From contig JANYJW010000026.1 in the NCBI GenBank assembly GCA_025361705.1, positions 1 through 47,479 on the forward strand: DNA of 47,479 nt, read 5' to 3'. This DNA comes from Gemmatimonas sp. GTDB lineage: Bacteria; Gemmatimonadota; Gemmatimonadetes; Gemmatimonadales; Gemmatimonadaceae. The notes below the pieces were generated by a model. The model made no database searches, had not been told where the DNA came from, and worked only from the letters and a program-made list of their open reading frames with translations. This document shows, one piece after another, positions 25,366 to 32,684 of the stretch (within the stretch, counting starts at the first letter, position 1; each line of letters starts with the position of its first letter). Made by a program: the position numbers and the translations under genes.

Positions 25366-26057
25366 GCGGCCATCATCACGGCCCGCCGGCCGCGGCATCT
25401 GACAGCCACGACGGACCGCCGCAGGGCGTCGCCGCTCCCAAGGTGTCGTCGTTCCGACTGCTTGCGACGCTCTTCATTGCCGGCGCGATGGCGGGCATCG
25501 CGGTTGTCATCGTGTATCAGATCACGCTTCCCGCCATCAAGAAGTACGCGGGGGCAAAGATAGAAGGCGCCGTGCGCGAAGTGCTGCGCGCGCCGGCCAG
25601 GTGGGACACGCTGTACCTGGCCGGCGACAAGCTCACTCGCACGCCGCCGGCGGGTGTTGACATCGGCGAGGCGACAAAGGCGTTTGTCGGTTTTGACAGC
25701 GCGGGACAGCGCACGGGCGTGGCCATCGAGGCAGCGGAGCCCGGTTTTCAGGAGGAAGTGCACCTGATGATCGGTTTCAACCCGGCGGACAGCGCGGTGA
25801 CAGGATACGCCGTGCTCGATCAGAAGGAGACGCCGGGACTCGGCGACAAGATCGAGAAGGACACCGCGTTCCGGCGCCAGTTTCACGGCAAGGTTGCGCC
25901 CTTTACGGGAACCAAGACAACCACCACCGACGCGCACAAAGTGCAGACCATCACGGGCGCGACCATTTCTTCGCGCGCCGTTATCCGTATCATTAACAAT
26001 GCGGTCGCGCTCTGGTTGCCGCGCGTTCGCGCCTTTGATCAGGAGGGAGGCAAGTGA
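25362..26057 (+). CDS. rnfG: Rnf electron transport complex subunit G
   Basis: 231 aa. A His/Pro-rich N-terminal tail (MSGHHHGPPAAASDSHDGPP) of about 30 residues precedes one membrane helix (LLATLFIAGAMAGIAVVIVY). The FMN-binding domain follows, with QKETPGLGDKIEKD and the attachment motif TITGATISSRAV (Thr near residue 197), the target of ApbE flavin transfer. RnfG faces the periplasm in the complex. The start is ATG at 25362, overlapping rnfD. The histidine-rich tail is longer than usual and of unknown purpose. Confidence 0.93.
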   Translation: MSGHHHGPPAAASDSHDGPPQGVAAPKVSSFRLLATLFIAGAMAGIAVVIVYQITLPAIKKYAGAKIEGAVREVLRAPARWDTLYLAGDKLTRTPPAGVDIGEATKAFVGFDSAGQRTGVAIEAAEPGFQEEVHLMIGFNPADSAVTGYAVLDQKETPGLGDKIEKDTAFRRQFHGKVAPFTGTKTTTTDAHKVQTITGATISSRAVIRIINNAVALWLPRVRAFDQEGGK

Positions 26058-26734
26058 CCGCCCCCACCGTTGCAGCTGCCTCGCAGGAAGAGCTCGTTCC
26101 GGGCGCACCGCCTCCGGCGCCGCTCTGGTTCGACGTCTGGCGCGGCATCGCCAAGGAAAACCCGGTGCTCGTGCAGATGCTGGGGATGTGCCCGACGATG
26201 GCCGTGACGAATACGCTGGCCAACGGCACCGCGATGGGCCTCGCGACGCTCTTCGTGCTCGTCGGTTCGGGGCTCTTTGTGTCGTTGTTCCGCAAGCACA
26301 TCGCGAATGAAGTGCGCATCACCTCGTACATCCTGATTATCGCCACGTTTGTGACGCTCGCCGACATGATTCTCGCGGCGACGTTCCCGGACATCTCCAA
26401 GGCGCTGGGACCGTTCATTCCGCTGATCGTGGCCAACTGCCTGCTGCTCGGTCGGGCCGAGGCGTTCGCCGCCAAGGTCGGACCGGTGCGCGCGGTGGCA
26501 GACGGACTCGGGATGGGACTCGGCTTCACCGTCTCGCTGATGGCGCTGAGCGCGCTGCGTGAGATTCTTGGCAGCGGGTCGGTGTTCGGCATCAACATCC
26601 TCGGGCCGAGGTTCGAACCGTGGGTGTTCTTCGTTGCGCCGCCGGGCGGCTTCATGGCGCTCGGCATCCTGCTGCTCATCAAGGGAGCCATCATGACCCG
26701 CAATGCGCGCCGCGCCGCGGAGGCCCGCGCATGA
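26054..26734 (+). CDS. rnfE: Rnf electron transport complex subunit E
   Basis: 226 aa. An integral membrane subunit of the NqrD/RnfE family. ENPVLVQMLGMCPTMAVTNT holds the conserved Cys thought to bind the membrane Fe-S cluster shared with RnfA, and IPLIVANCLLLGRAEAFA holds the second Cys. About six hydrophobic helices follow. The start is GTG at 26054 within the rnfG stop (GTGA), and the end overlaps rnfA. RnfA and RnfE form a pseudo-symmetric pair through which ions and electrons cross the membrane. Confidence 0.95.
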   Translation: MTAPTVAAASQEELVPGAPPPAPLWFDVWRGIAKENPVLVQMLGMCPTMAVTNTLANGTAMGLATLFVLVGSGLFVSLFRKHIANEVRITSYILIIATFVTLADMILAATFPDISKALGPFIPLIVANCLLLGRAEAFAAKVGPVRAVADGLGMGLGFTVSLMALSALREILGSGSVFGINILGPRFEPWVFFVAPPGGFMALGILLLIKGAIMTRNARRAAEARA

Positions 26735-27306
26735 GCAACCTCGCCTGGATTTTCACGTCGACGCTGCTCGTCAACAACTTTACGCTCGTGATGTTCCTCG
26801 GGCTCTGCTCGTTCTTCGGCGTGACGGCGAAGATCGAGACGGCGTGGCGCCTTGGACTCGCGAACACCTTCGTGCTGTTGATCACGGCAGTGAGCGCGTC
26901 GTTCCTCAACGCCTACGTGCTGGCCAAGACGCCGTTCCTGCGGACCATCGCGTTCATCGTCGTCATCGCTTCGGCGGTGCAGATTGTCGAGATGGCGGTG
27001 AAGAAGTATCTGCCAGTCCTCTTCCGCCAGCTGGGCATCTATCTCCCGCTGATCACCACCAACTGCGCCATTCTCGGTCTCGCGCTCTTCCAGACAAGCC
27101 GCAAGTACACGTGGGTCGAGGGCATCGTCTTCGCCATTGGGGCCGGACTGGGACTCACGCTGGCGCTGTCGCTGCTGGCGTCGATCCGCGAGCGGCTTGA
27201 GGTGGCGGACGTGCCGGACTTTGCGCGCAAGATGGGATTGGTGCTGGTGGCGGCGTCGTGCCTGTCGCTGGCGTTCATGGGCTTTGCGGGGATGGGGAGC
27301 GGCTGA
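26731..27306 (+). CDS. rnfA: Rnf electron transport complex subunit A
   Basis: 191 aa, the normal RnfA length. LLVNNFTLVMFLGLCSFFGV carries the first conserved Cys and YLPLITTNCAILGLALF the second. Six membrane helices are visible. It starts at ATG 26731 overlapping rnfE (ATGA), and its stop overlaps the start of a small Cys-rich membrane protein (TGATG). All six Rnf subunits are therefore present, in the order B-(nifJ)-C-D-G-E-A. Confidence 0.96.
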   Translation: MSNLAWIFTSTLLVNNFTLVMFLGLCSFFGVTAKIETAWRLGLANTFVLLITAVSASFLNAYVLAKTPFLRTIAFIVVIASAVQIVEMAVKKYLPVLFRQLGIYLPLITTNCAILGLALFQTSRKYTWVEGIVFAIGAGLGLTLALSLLASIRERLEVADVPDFARKMGLVLVAASCLSLAFMGFAGMGSG

Positions 27307-27452
27307 TGTGGCAGATCGTTCTGAGTGTCCTGATTTGCGGGGCGCTGTTCGCCCTGTACGGCTGGGTGCAGCAAAGGGGCTGCAACGGTCATTGTGCAGG
27401 CTGTATCGGCGCCGATTGCGCGCGCGACGAGAGGATCCATCATCATGACTGA
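27306..27452 (+). CDS. Small Cys-rich single-helix membrane protein (NqrM-like)
   Basis: 48 aa: one hydrophobic helix (IVLSVLICGALFALYGWV) followed by a cytoplasmic-looking tail with four Cys in RGCNGHCAGCIGADC and a terminal HHHD. This layout recalls NqrM (DUF539), the small protein needed to mature Na+-NQR by supplying iron to the NqrD/NqrE site, and FeoB-associated Cys-rich proteins. Because it is translationally coupled to rnfA (TGATG) and overlaps apbE by 8 bp, an Rnf iron-delivery or maturation role is likely. That is inference, as I cannot test homology. Confidence 0.7.
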   Translation: MWQIVLSVLICGALFALYGWVQQRGCNGHCAGCIGADCARDERIHHHD

Positions 27453-28437
27453 GACTTTGCTCCGCCGGCCCTTTGGCCGCCGCGAGTTCATCGCCCTTGG
27501 CACGGGCGCATTCGCCGTGGCGGCGCTTCCCATCGCGCTGCGCCGGCATGTGGCTGTGGCGCGCCGCACGGTCCCGGTGATGGGGACCATCGCCGACCTC
27601 ACCGTCGTGCACCGTGACGAGCGCACCGCGCAGGCCGCCCTCGACGCGGCCATCGCCGAGCTTCGCTGGGTGGATGCGACGATGACGCGATTTGCGCCGA
27701 CGTCGGACGTTGGCCGCGCCAATGCTGGCGCATCGCGCGACGGCGTGGTGGTGGGGCCCGAGACGGCGCGGCTCATCGAGACGGCGCTGCGTTGGTCGTC
27801 GGCGAGCGGCGGCCGCTTTGATGCGGCGCTCGGTGCCGCCTCCGAACTGTGGGATGTGACGAATCGTCACGAGCCGCCGCCGAGTGATGCGGTGGCGCGC
27901 CTCGCGAACCGCGCGTTCTGGCGGCATGTCGACTTGACGGTCGGGGCCAAGCAGGGCGTACTGCGGTACGGCGACGCCGACCTGCACCTCGACCTCGGCG
28001 GCATCGGCAAGGGCTATTCGATTGACCGTGCGGTGCAGGCGCTGCGTGACCGCGGCATCGAACACGCCATCGTGAACCTGGGCGGCGACCTGTACGCGCT
28101 GGGTGAATCGCCGGAGGGCGGTGCGTGGCGCGTGGGAATCAAGTCGCCTGATGACGAGCGTTCCATGGCGCGCACGCTCGAGGTGAGCAACCGCGCGGTT
28201 GCCACGTCGGGTGACTACGAGCGGTTCTTCCGGTATCGCGGCACGCGCTACCACCACCTGATGGACCCGGCGACGGCCGCGCCGCGCCGCACAACCGTGC
28301 GCAGCGTCACGGTGCTGGCGGACCGCTGTGTGGACGCCGAGCCGTGCGCGGTGTCTATCTTCGGACTGCCGCAGGACCGTGCGCTCGCCTTTGCGCGCAC
28401 GCAGATTTCTACCGCCGACGTCATTACCATCAGCTGA
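27445..28437 (+). CDS. apbE: FAD:protein FMN transferase
   Basis: 330 aa. ApbE moves FMN from FAD to a Thr of RnfG and RnfD. Family motifs are visible: VPVMGTIADLTV, MTRFAPTSDVGRAN, GGRFDAALGA, LDLGGIGKGYSIDRAV, IVNLGGDLYALG, VATSGDYERFF and YHHLMDPATAAP. The N-terminus GRREFIALGTGAFAVAALP resembles a Tat signal, so the protein is probably exported to the periplasm, where RnfG is modified. The start ATG at 27445 follows an AGAGGA and overlaps the preceding small gene. It closes the coupled run of rnf genes. Confidence 0.93.
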   Translation: MTETLLRRPFGRREFIALGTGAFAVAALPIALRRHVAVARRTVPVMGTIADLTVVHRDERTAQAALDAAIAELRWVDATMTRFAPTSDVGRANAGASRDGVVVGPETARLIETALRWSSASGGRFDAALGAASELWDVTNRHEPPPSDAVARLANRAFWRHVDLTVGAKQGVLRYGDADLHLDLGGIGKGYSIDRAVQALRDRGIEHAIVNLGGDLYALGESPEGGAWRVGIKSPDDERSMARTLEVSNRAVATSGDYERFFRYRGTRYHHLMDPATAAPRRTTVRSVTVLADRCVDAEPCAVSIFGLPQDRALAFARTQISTADVITIS

Positions 28438-28486
28438 CCCCGTTGGCGGCCGACCGCGGCCGTCGGGACTGCACCAGGAGATTGCG

Positions 28487-28840
28487 ATGAAGAACCATCA
28501 ACTGTTTTGCAGCGCGTGCGACCGTCAGGTGCGGGTGATGATCTCGGAAGCACCGGTGGGCGAGCACCAGGCCACCGTGCACGATGACGAATTGATCTGC
28601 CTCGAAATTGGCGAGCATTGCACGGGCAACATGTGCCCCTTGGGTGCGGCCGAGCCGAACGCGATGGTGGCCCGACTGGTGCACGAGGGCATTTCGACCG
28701 AAGGCCTGCGCACGGCCAACGCGACGTGTCCGTCGTGCGGGATGGTGGCGGAGTTCGTGCTGTATGGGCAGGGCAAGGCATCGTGCACGGTGTGCGGCAC
28801 CGCCGCGCGCTGGGTGGCGGAGCGCGTCGAGCCGATGTAG
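28487..28840 (+). CDS. Zinc-ribbon-like Cys-rich protein
   Basis: 117 aa, start ATG 28487 with AGGAG just upstream. Cys are arranged as CSAC (8-11), C38, CTGNMC (45-50), CPSC (81-84) and CTVC (99-102). The outer pairs look like zinc-ribbon or rubredoxin-type knuckles. No known family is recognised. It is soluble, with no signal peptide. It lies 49 bp after apbE and before the operon terminator, so it is probably co-transcribed. It could be a small metal or electron carrier for the operon, or unrelated to it. Confidence 0.65.
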   Translation: MKNHQLFCSACDRQVRVMISEAPVGEHQATVHDDELICLEIGEHCTGNMCPLGAAEPNAMVARLVHEGISTEGLRTANATCPSCGMVAEFVLYGQGKASCTVCGTAARWVAERVEPM

Positions 28841-28897
28841 CGGCACTTGGCCGGCACGGCGGGAGCGGGATTCGCGCGTGCGGCGTGGTGGTCCTGA

Positions 28898-28933
28898 GAC
28901 GGTGAACCGACGGCGGGTCGTCAGTTCACCGTC
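28898..28933 (+). terminator. Long hairpin ending the kor-rnf operon
   Basis: GACGGTGAAC (28898-28907) and GTTCACCGTC (28924-28933) are exact complements. Inside, CGAC (28908-28911) pairs with GTCG (28917-28920), leaving a 3-nt bulge. It lies 57 bp after the zinc-ribbon gene and before the convergent BMP gene. There is no T-run, but the stem is strong, and it could serve both directions. Confidence 0.6.
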
Positions 28934-28962
28934 TTGCGTTGCGCGCCATTGCGTTGCGCGCC
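28934..28962. repeat. 15-bp-period tandem repeat beside the terminator
   Basis: TTGCGTTGCGCGCC occurs at 28934-28947 and again at 28949-28962, separated by one A, directly after the terminator hairpin. It is non-coding. It may be slippage-derived. Confidence 0.7.
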
Positions 28963-28987
28963 TGGCCGGAGGCAACTGGCAGGCCGG

Positions 28988-30040
28988 TCAGCGCAATGAG
29001 GGCGCGGTCAGCAGTTCGGCGGCGATGGCGGCGCGCAACGTCTCGACCCTCGTGCGCACCCACGTCGGGATCAGCGGGGCGTTGCGCGCGTCATACACGT
29101 ACCCGATGGCGCCTTCGGCCACGCCGTAGGTGATGGTGCCGCCCGCAAAGCTGCCGGCGCGCTCGCGGTTGATGACGTCCTCCACGGCGACGTCGATGCG
29201 CTTGATCATCGACGTGAGCACGCGGCCCGGCGCGGCCCCCGACTGATCGACGTCGACGCCGATGACGAGGTGGCCAGACTTGCGTGCGGCCTCCATGACG
29301 CCCATTCCCGTCTCGCCGGCCGCCTGGAAGACGACGTCGGCGCCGCTGGCATACTGCTCGAGGGCCAGCGCGCGTCCCGCCGCCGGATCGCGGAACCCGG
29401 CTGGCGTACTGCCCGCATAGTTGACGAGCACGTCACAGCCCGGGCAGACGCGCCGCACGCCTGCCGCGAAGCCCACCTCGAACCGCGTGATCAACGGGCT
29501 GCGCATCCCTCCCACAAAGCCCACCCGCTGGGTCCGGCTGGAGAGCGCCGCCAGCGCCCCGACGAGATACGCCCCTTCTTCTTCGCGGAAACTCACGCCC
29601 ACGAGATTGGCCGGCGGTGTCATCGCACGCCCCTGGTCGTCGACCGGGAGGGAATAGTCGATGACGGCGAAGTGCACGGCGGGGAATTCCCGTGCCACGA
29701 TGGTTGCGTCCCTGCTCGAGAGAAAGCCGACGGCGACCACGAGGTTGGTGCCCGCCTTTGCCAATCGGCGCAGCGAGATGAGGCGCTTGTCACCCTCACC
29801 CCCGTCGGCGAACTCGACTGTCGCCTTGCCGGCACCGGCCGCGCGGTTTGCCCCGGCCGCCGCGCCATCATTGAAGCCGTGGTCGCCAAGCCCGCCGACG
29901 TCGAACACGATGCCGATGCGCGGCAGGCGTTGCGCGTCGCCCGCTGCGTCGCGACCGCACGCGGGGACCGCTGTCGCGAGGGCGAGCGCCGCCAGCACGC
30001 GGCTGGCGCCTCGCATGGGCCGCACACGACTACCTGTCAT
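28988..30040 (-). CDS. BMP-family (PnrA/Med-like) substrate-binding lipoprotein
   Basis: 350 aa. The signal peptide ends [10 protein letters not shown], a lipobox with Cys near residue 28, so it is a lipoprotein. The body is a BMP/PnrA/Med domain: [92 protein letters not shown] and [10 protein letters not shown]. Such proteins bind nucleosides such as purine nucleosides for ABC uptake. ATG at 30040 is chosen because GGAGG lies five bases before it. It overlaps the stop of the chemoreceptor gene by 11 bp. No permease or ATPase gene is adjacent, so it may act as a sensor partner instead of a transporter component. Confidence 0.85.
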   Translation of the reverse strand: MTGSRVRPMRGASRVLAALALATAVPACGRDAAGDAQRLPRIGIVFDVGGLGDHGFNDGAAAGANRAAGAGKATVEFADGGEGDKRLISLRRLAKAGTNLVVAVGFLSSRDATIVAREFPAVHFAVIDYSLPVDDQGRAMTPPANLVGVSFREEEGAYLVGALAALSSRTQRVGFVGGMRSPLITRFEVGFAAGVRRVCPGCDVLVNYAGSTPAGFRDPAAGRALALEQYASGADVVFQAAGETGMGVMEAARKSGHLVIGVDVDQSGAAPGRVLTSMIKRIDVAVEDVINRERAGSFAGGTITYGVAEGAIGYVYDARNAPLIPTWVRTRVETLRAAIAAELLTAPSLR

Positions 30041-31835
30041 CATGACCTCCACTGCCGGCAGCGCCCACCCTGAAGAAGCCGACGAGTCCGCGCAGCACTT
30101 CCGCCTGGGCCGACAGTTCCTCGGCGGTGGCCGCGAGTTGCTCGGCGTTTTCGGCGTTGGCCGACGTGATGGCGGCGACGTCGCGCATGTCAGCGCTGAC
30201 GCCCTGCACCTCGATGGCCTGCGTGGCGGAGGTGCGCGTCACGCTCTGCACCAGCGTCGCCGTCTCCTGGATGGCCGGCACCAGTGCGCTGACCATCGCC
30301 CCCGCCCGTTGCGCCACCCGCGAGCCATCGGCCGTGATCTCCTGCGCGGCCGATGCCGACCGCGAGCTCCCATCGGCCAGTGTGCGCATGCCCTGCGCAA
30401 CGACGGCAAAGCCTCGCCCGTGTTCGCCCACCCGGGCGGCCTCGATGGCGGCATTGAGCGCGAGCAGGTGCGACTCCTCGGACATGGCGTGGATGGCGCT
30501 GACGCTGGCCGAGACGCGCGCGAAGGCGGCGATGGCGTCGCGCACGGCCTCGCTGCTGACGGCCATCCGCTCGGCGCCGGCCGCCGTCAATGCGCCGGCC
30601 CGTTCGCTCGCGTCGGCATTGTCGCGAATCAACGCCGTCACCGCCGTCACCCGGGCCTCGGTGCGCCGGATCCGCTCGGCCTCGATGGCCACCGCCTCGG
30701 ACAGCCGCTGCGCCGCCTCGGTGAGGTGCTCCGACGCGGCCGTGATGGCATCGGTGCTGCAGTGGATCTCGGTGATGACGCTGGTCAGCCGCGCCGTCAT
30801 GGACTGGAAAGCGCGTCCAAAGGCATCGTCGCCGGAGACCGGGGCCCGGTTGGTAGTGAGGTCGCCCGCCGCGATCGCGTTTGCCGTCTCGGCCATGCCG
30901 CGCAAGTACATGGTCATGGCGGCAAAGGCGCGGCCAAAGGCGTCGTAGTCGGAGCGGGGCTGCACGACGTTGGAGAGATCGCCGCGTGCGATCGCCGTGG
31001 CGAGGTCGGCCATCTCGCGCAAATAACCGTTCATTTGGTGCATGGCATGCTGCAGCTGGCCGAGCTCGTCGTTGAGTACCGCGTCGGGAATGACGGTGAG
31101 CTCGCCGCGCGCCGCCTGGCGCGCCGCAAGGGCGGCGGCGGTCACAGAGCGCATGACGGTACCCGTGACGACGCGGAACAGCTGCAGCAGCAGGGCGAGC
31201 GCCGCGCCTGCCACCGCGAAGCTCGCCGCCCAGCCGATCCACAGCAGTCGGGACGCCCGGCGCGCTGCCGTCGCGCTTTCGAGGGTGCTGTGCGTGCGCG
31301 CCTCGGCGAGGAGCCTCAGGAGTGTGGCACGGGCAGCGCCCGCCTCGTCGAGGCGCCGCACCAGCGTGTCGCTGCTCGCGTCACCGGCGAGCTGCTGCGC
31401 CGACCAGCGTCCCGCCGTGACGTAGCGGCCAAACGCGGTCTCGATGGAATCGATGGTCTGGCCGTCGAGTGTCGGGTTGTCGCGGAGGACGGCGGCGTCG
31501 GCGCGAAAGCGACGCACCAGCGTGTCAGCCGGGCCAAGCTGCAAGGCGTCGCGTGCCTTGATGGCCGCGTGGAATGTCTGGTGCACCGCGGCGAGCCGCT
31601 CCTGCAGGTCGCGCGTGATCTCGACGGCATCGTGGCCGTATTGCACGCGCGAGAGCTGCCAGCTGTTCAGCGCGCCAAAGGCGACGTTGAGCACGATGAT
31701 GCCGCCCAGCGCTGCCGCGGAAAGCACCGAGAGCAACGCGAGCTTCCGGCGAAACGGCAGCGCCTCGGCATGCGCGACCAGCTTGGCGAACCGGCGCCGG
31801 CCGTTGGTTCGTGGTTCGCTGAGGGGTTCGTTCAC
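30030..31835 (-). CDS. Methyl-accepting chemotaxis protein
   Basis: 601 aa. Two membrane helices ([21 protein letters not shown] near 32-52 and [21 protein letters not shown] near 200-220) enclose a helical ligand-binding region of the four-helix-bundle type. HAMP-like segments follow, with repeated motifs such as [20 protein letters not shown] and [15 protein letters not shown]. The signalling hairpin tip reads [30 protein letters not shown], close to the MCP consensus and able to contact CheA/CheW. The start is ATG at 31835. Its overlap with the BMP lipoprotein gene suggests joint function. No che genes are nearby. Confidence 0.9.
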   Translation of the reverse strand: MNEPLSEPRTNGRRRFAKLVAHAEALPFRRKLALLSVLSAAALGGIIVLNVAFGALNSWQLSRVQYGHDAVEITRDLQERLAAVHQTFHAAIKARDALQLGPADTLVRRFRADAAVLRDNPTLDGQTIDSIETAFGRYVTAGRWSAQQLAGDASSDTLVRRLDEAGAARATLLRLLAEARTHSTLESATAARRASRLLWIGWAASFAVAGAALALLLQLFRVVTGTVMRSVTAAALAARQAARGELTVIPDAVLNDELGQLQHAMHQMNGYLREMADLATAIARGDLSNVVQPRSDYDAFGRAFAAMTMYLRGMAETANAIAAGDLTTNRAPVSGDDAFGRAFQSMTARLTSVITEIHCSTDAITAASEHLTEAAQRLSEAVAIEAERIRRTEARVTAVTALIRDNADASERAGALTAAGAERMAVSSEAVRDAIAAFARVSASVSAIHAMSEESHLLALNAAIEAARVGEHGRGFAVVAQGMRTLADGSSRSASAAQEITADGSRVAQRAGAMVSALVPAIQETATLVQSVTRTSATQAIEVQGVSADMRDVAAITSANAENAEQLAATAEELSAQAEVLRGLVGFFRVGAAGSGGHDDR

Positions 31836-32018
31836 GCGGCGTAGCGGAGCGGGATGGTGGGGTTACGCATCGGAGGCATCCATAGATATCGGCTCCGCGC
31901 GGCAAATTCTAACGTCATGGCAGGCATCTGGCGACTCGATGGCGCCGAGCGCACGGCCAGTGCGTGCCGGTGCATATTCGTGGTAGTTTGCTGGCCGTCA
32001 CCCCATGCCGAGGATTCC

Positions 32019-32558
32019 ATGCGCCGTGTCGCCCCGCTCGTGCTGCTTGCCGCCATCACCGTCTTGACGTCGTCCGCTGCCGCCCAGGGGGGCGAGGCCC
32101 TGCTCCGCAAGGCCGGCGCGCCAACGCCGGTGCCGAACCCGTCGTTTGTCGCCGCCCGGGACGTCGAGTACAAGGTGGTCTGGGACATCACCGGCGCGCC
32201 GGCGACGCCGGGCGAGATGGCCCCCGGCATTGCGCGTCCGGCGAACTTCCTGATGATCGCCGAGGCAAACGGCGTGGCGCGTGCGCGGGTACACCTCGCG
32301 ATCATCGTGTCTGGCGGCGCCACCGCTGCGGTGCTCACCAATGAGGCTTACCACGCGGTCGCGGGTGTGGACAACCCGAACGTCGCGCTGCTCCAGGCAA
32401 TGGCCGACGCCGGCGTGCGGGTGATCGTCTGCGGCCAGGCGCTGGCCGGCAAGAAGTACACGCGAGACCAGGTGCTGCCCTTCGTGCAGGTGGCGACATC
32501 GGCCACTTTTGCGCGCGCCACGCTGCACGCGGAGGGGTACGCCACGTTCTCCCCGTGA
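32019..32558 (+). CDS. Secreted DsrE/DsrF-like protein
   Basis: 179 aa. A signal peptide (MRRVAPLVLLAAITVLTSSAAAQG) precedes a domain with YKVVWDITGAP, PANFLMIAEANGVARARVHLAIIVSGGATAAVL and ALLQAMADAGVRVIVCGQALAGKKYTRDQVLPFV. This is the DsrE-like alpha/beta fold, with the conserved Cys in VIVCGQAL. Exported DsrE-like proteins are common but their role is uncertain; thiol or sulfur chemistry is suggested by the Cys. The start ATG 32019 follows a GAGGA. The frame upstream of this start overlaps regulatory sequence and is not convincing. Confidence 0.75.
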   Translation: MRRVAPLVLLAAITVLTSSAAAQGGEALLRKAGAPTPVPNPSFVAARDVEYKVVWDITGAPATPGEMAPGIARPANFLMIAEANGVARARVHLAIIVSGGATAAVLTNEAYHAVAGVDNPNVALLQAMADAGVRVIVCGQALAGKKYTRDQVLPFVQVATSATFARATLHAEGYATFSP

Positions 32559-32684
32559 TGATTGCGTGGGCCGTCGACGCGGTCGAGGCAGCGGTCAGTG
32601 GGACACCATTCAAGGCGCAGGTCGGACCTGACGAGACTCTAGGATGTTCGACCGTGTGACCGGCAGTGTCGGCCGACGCTGCTG

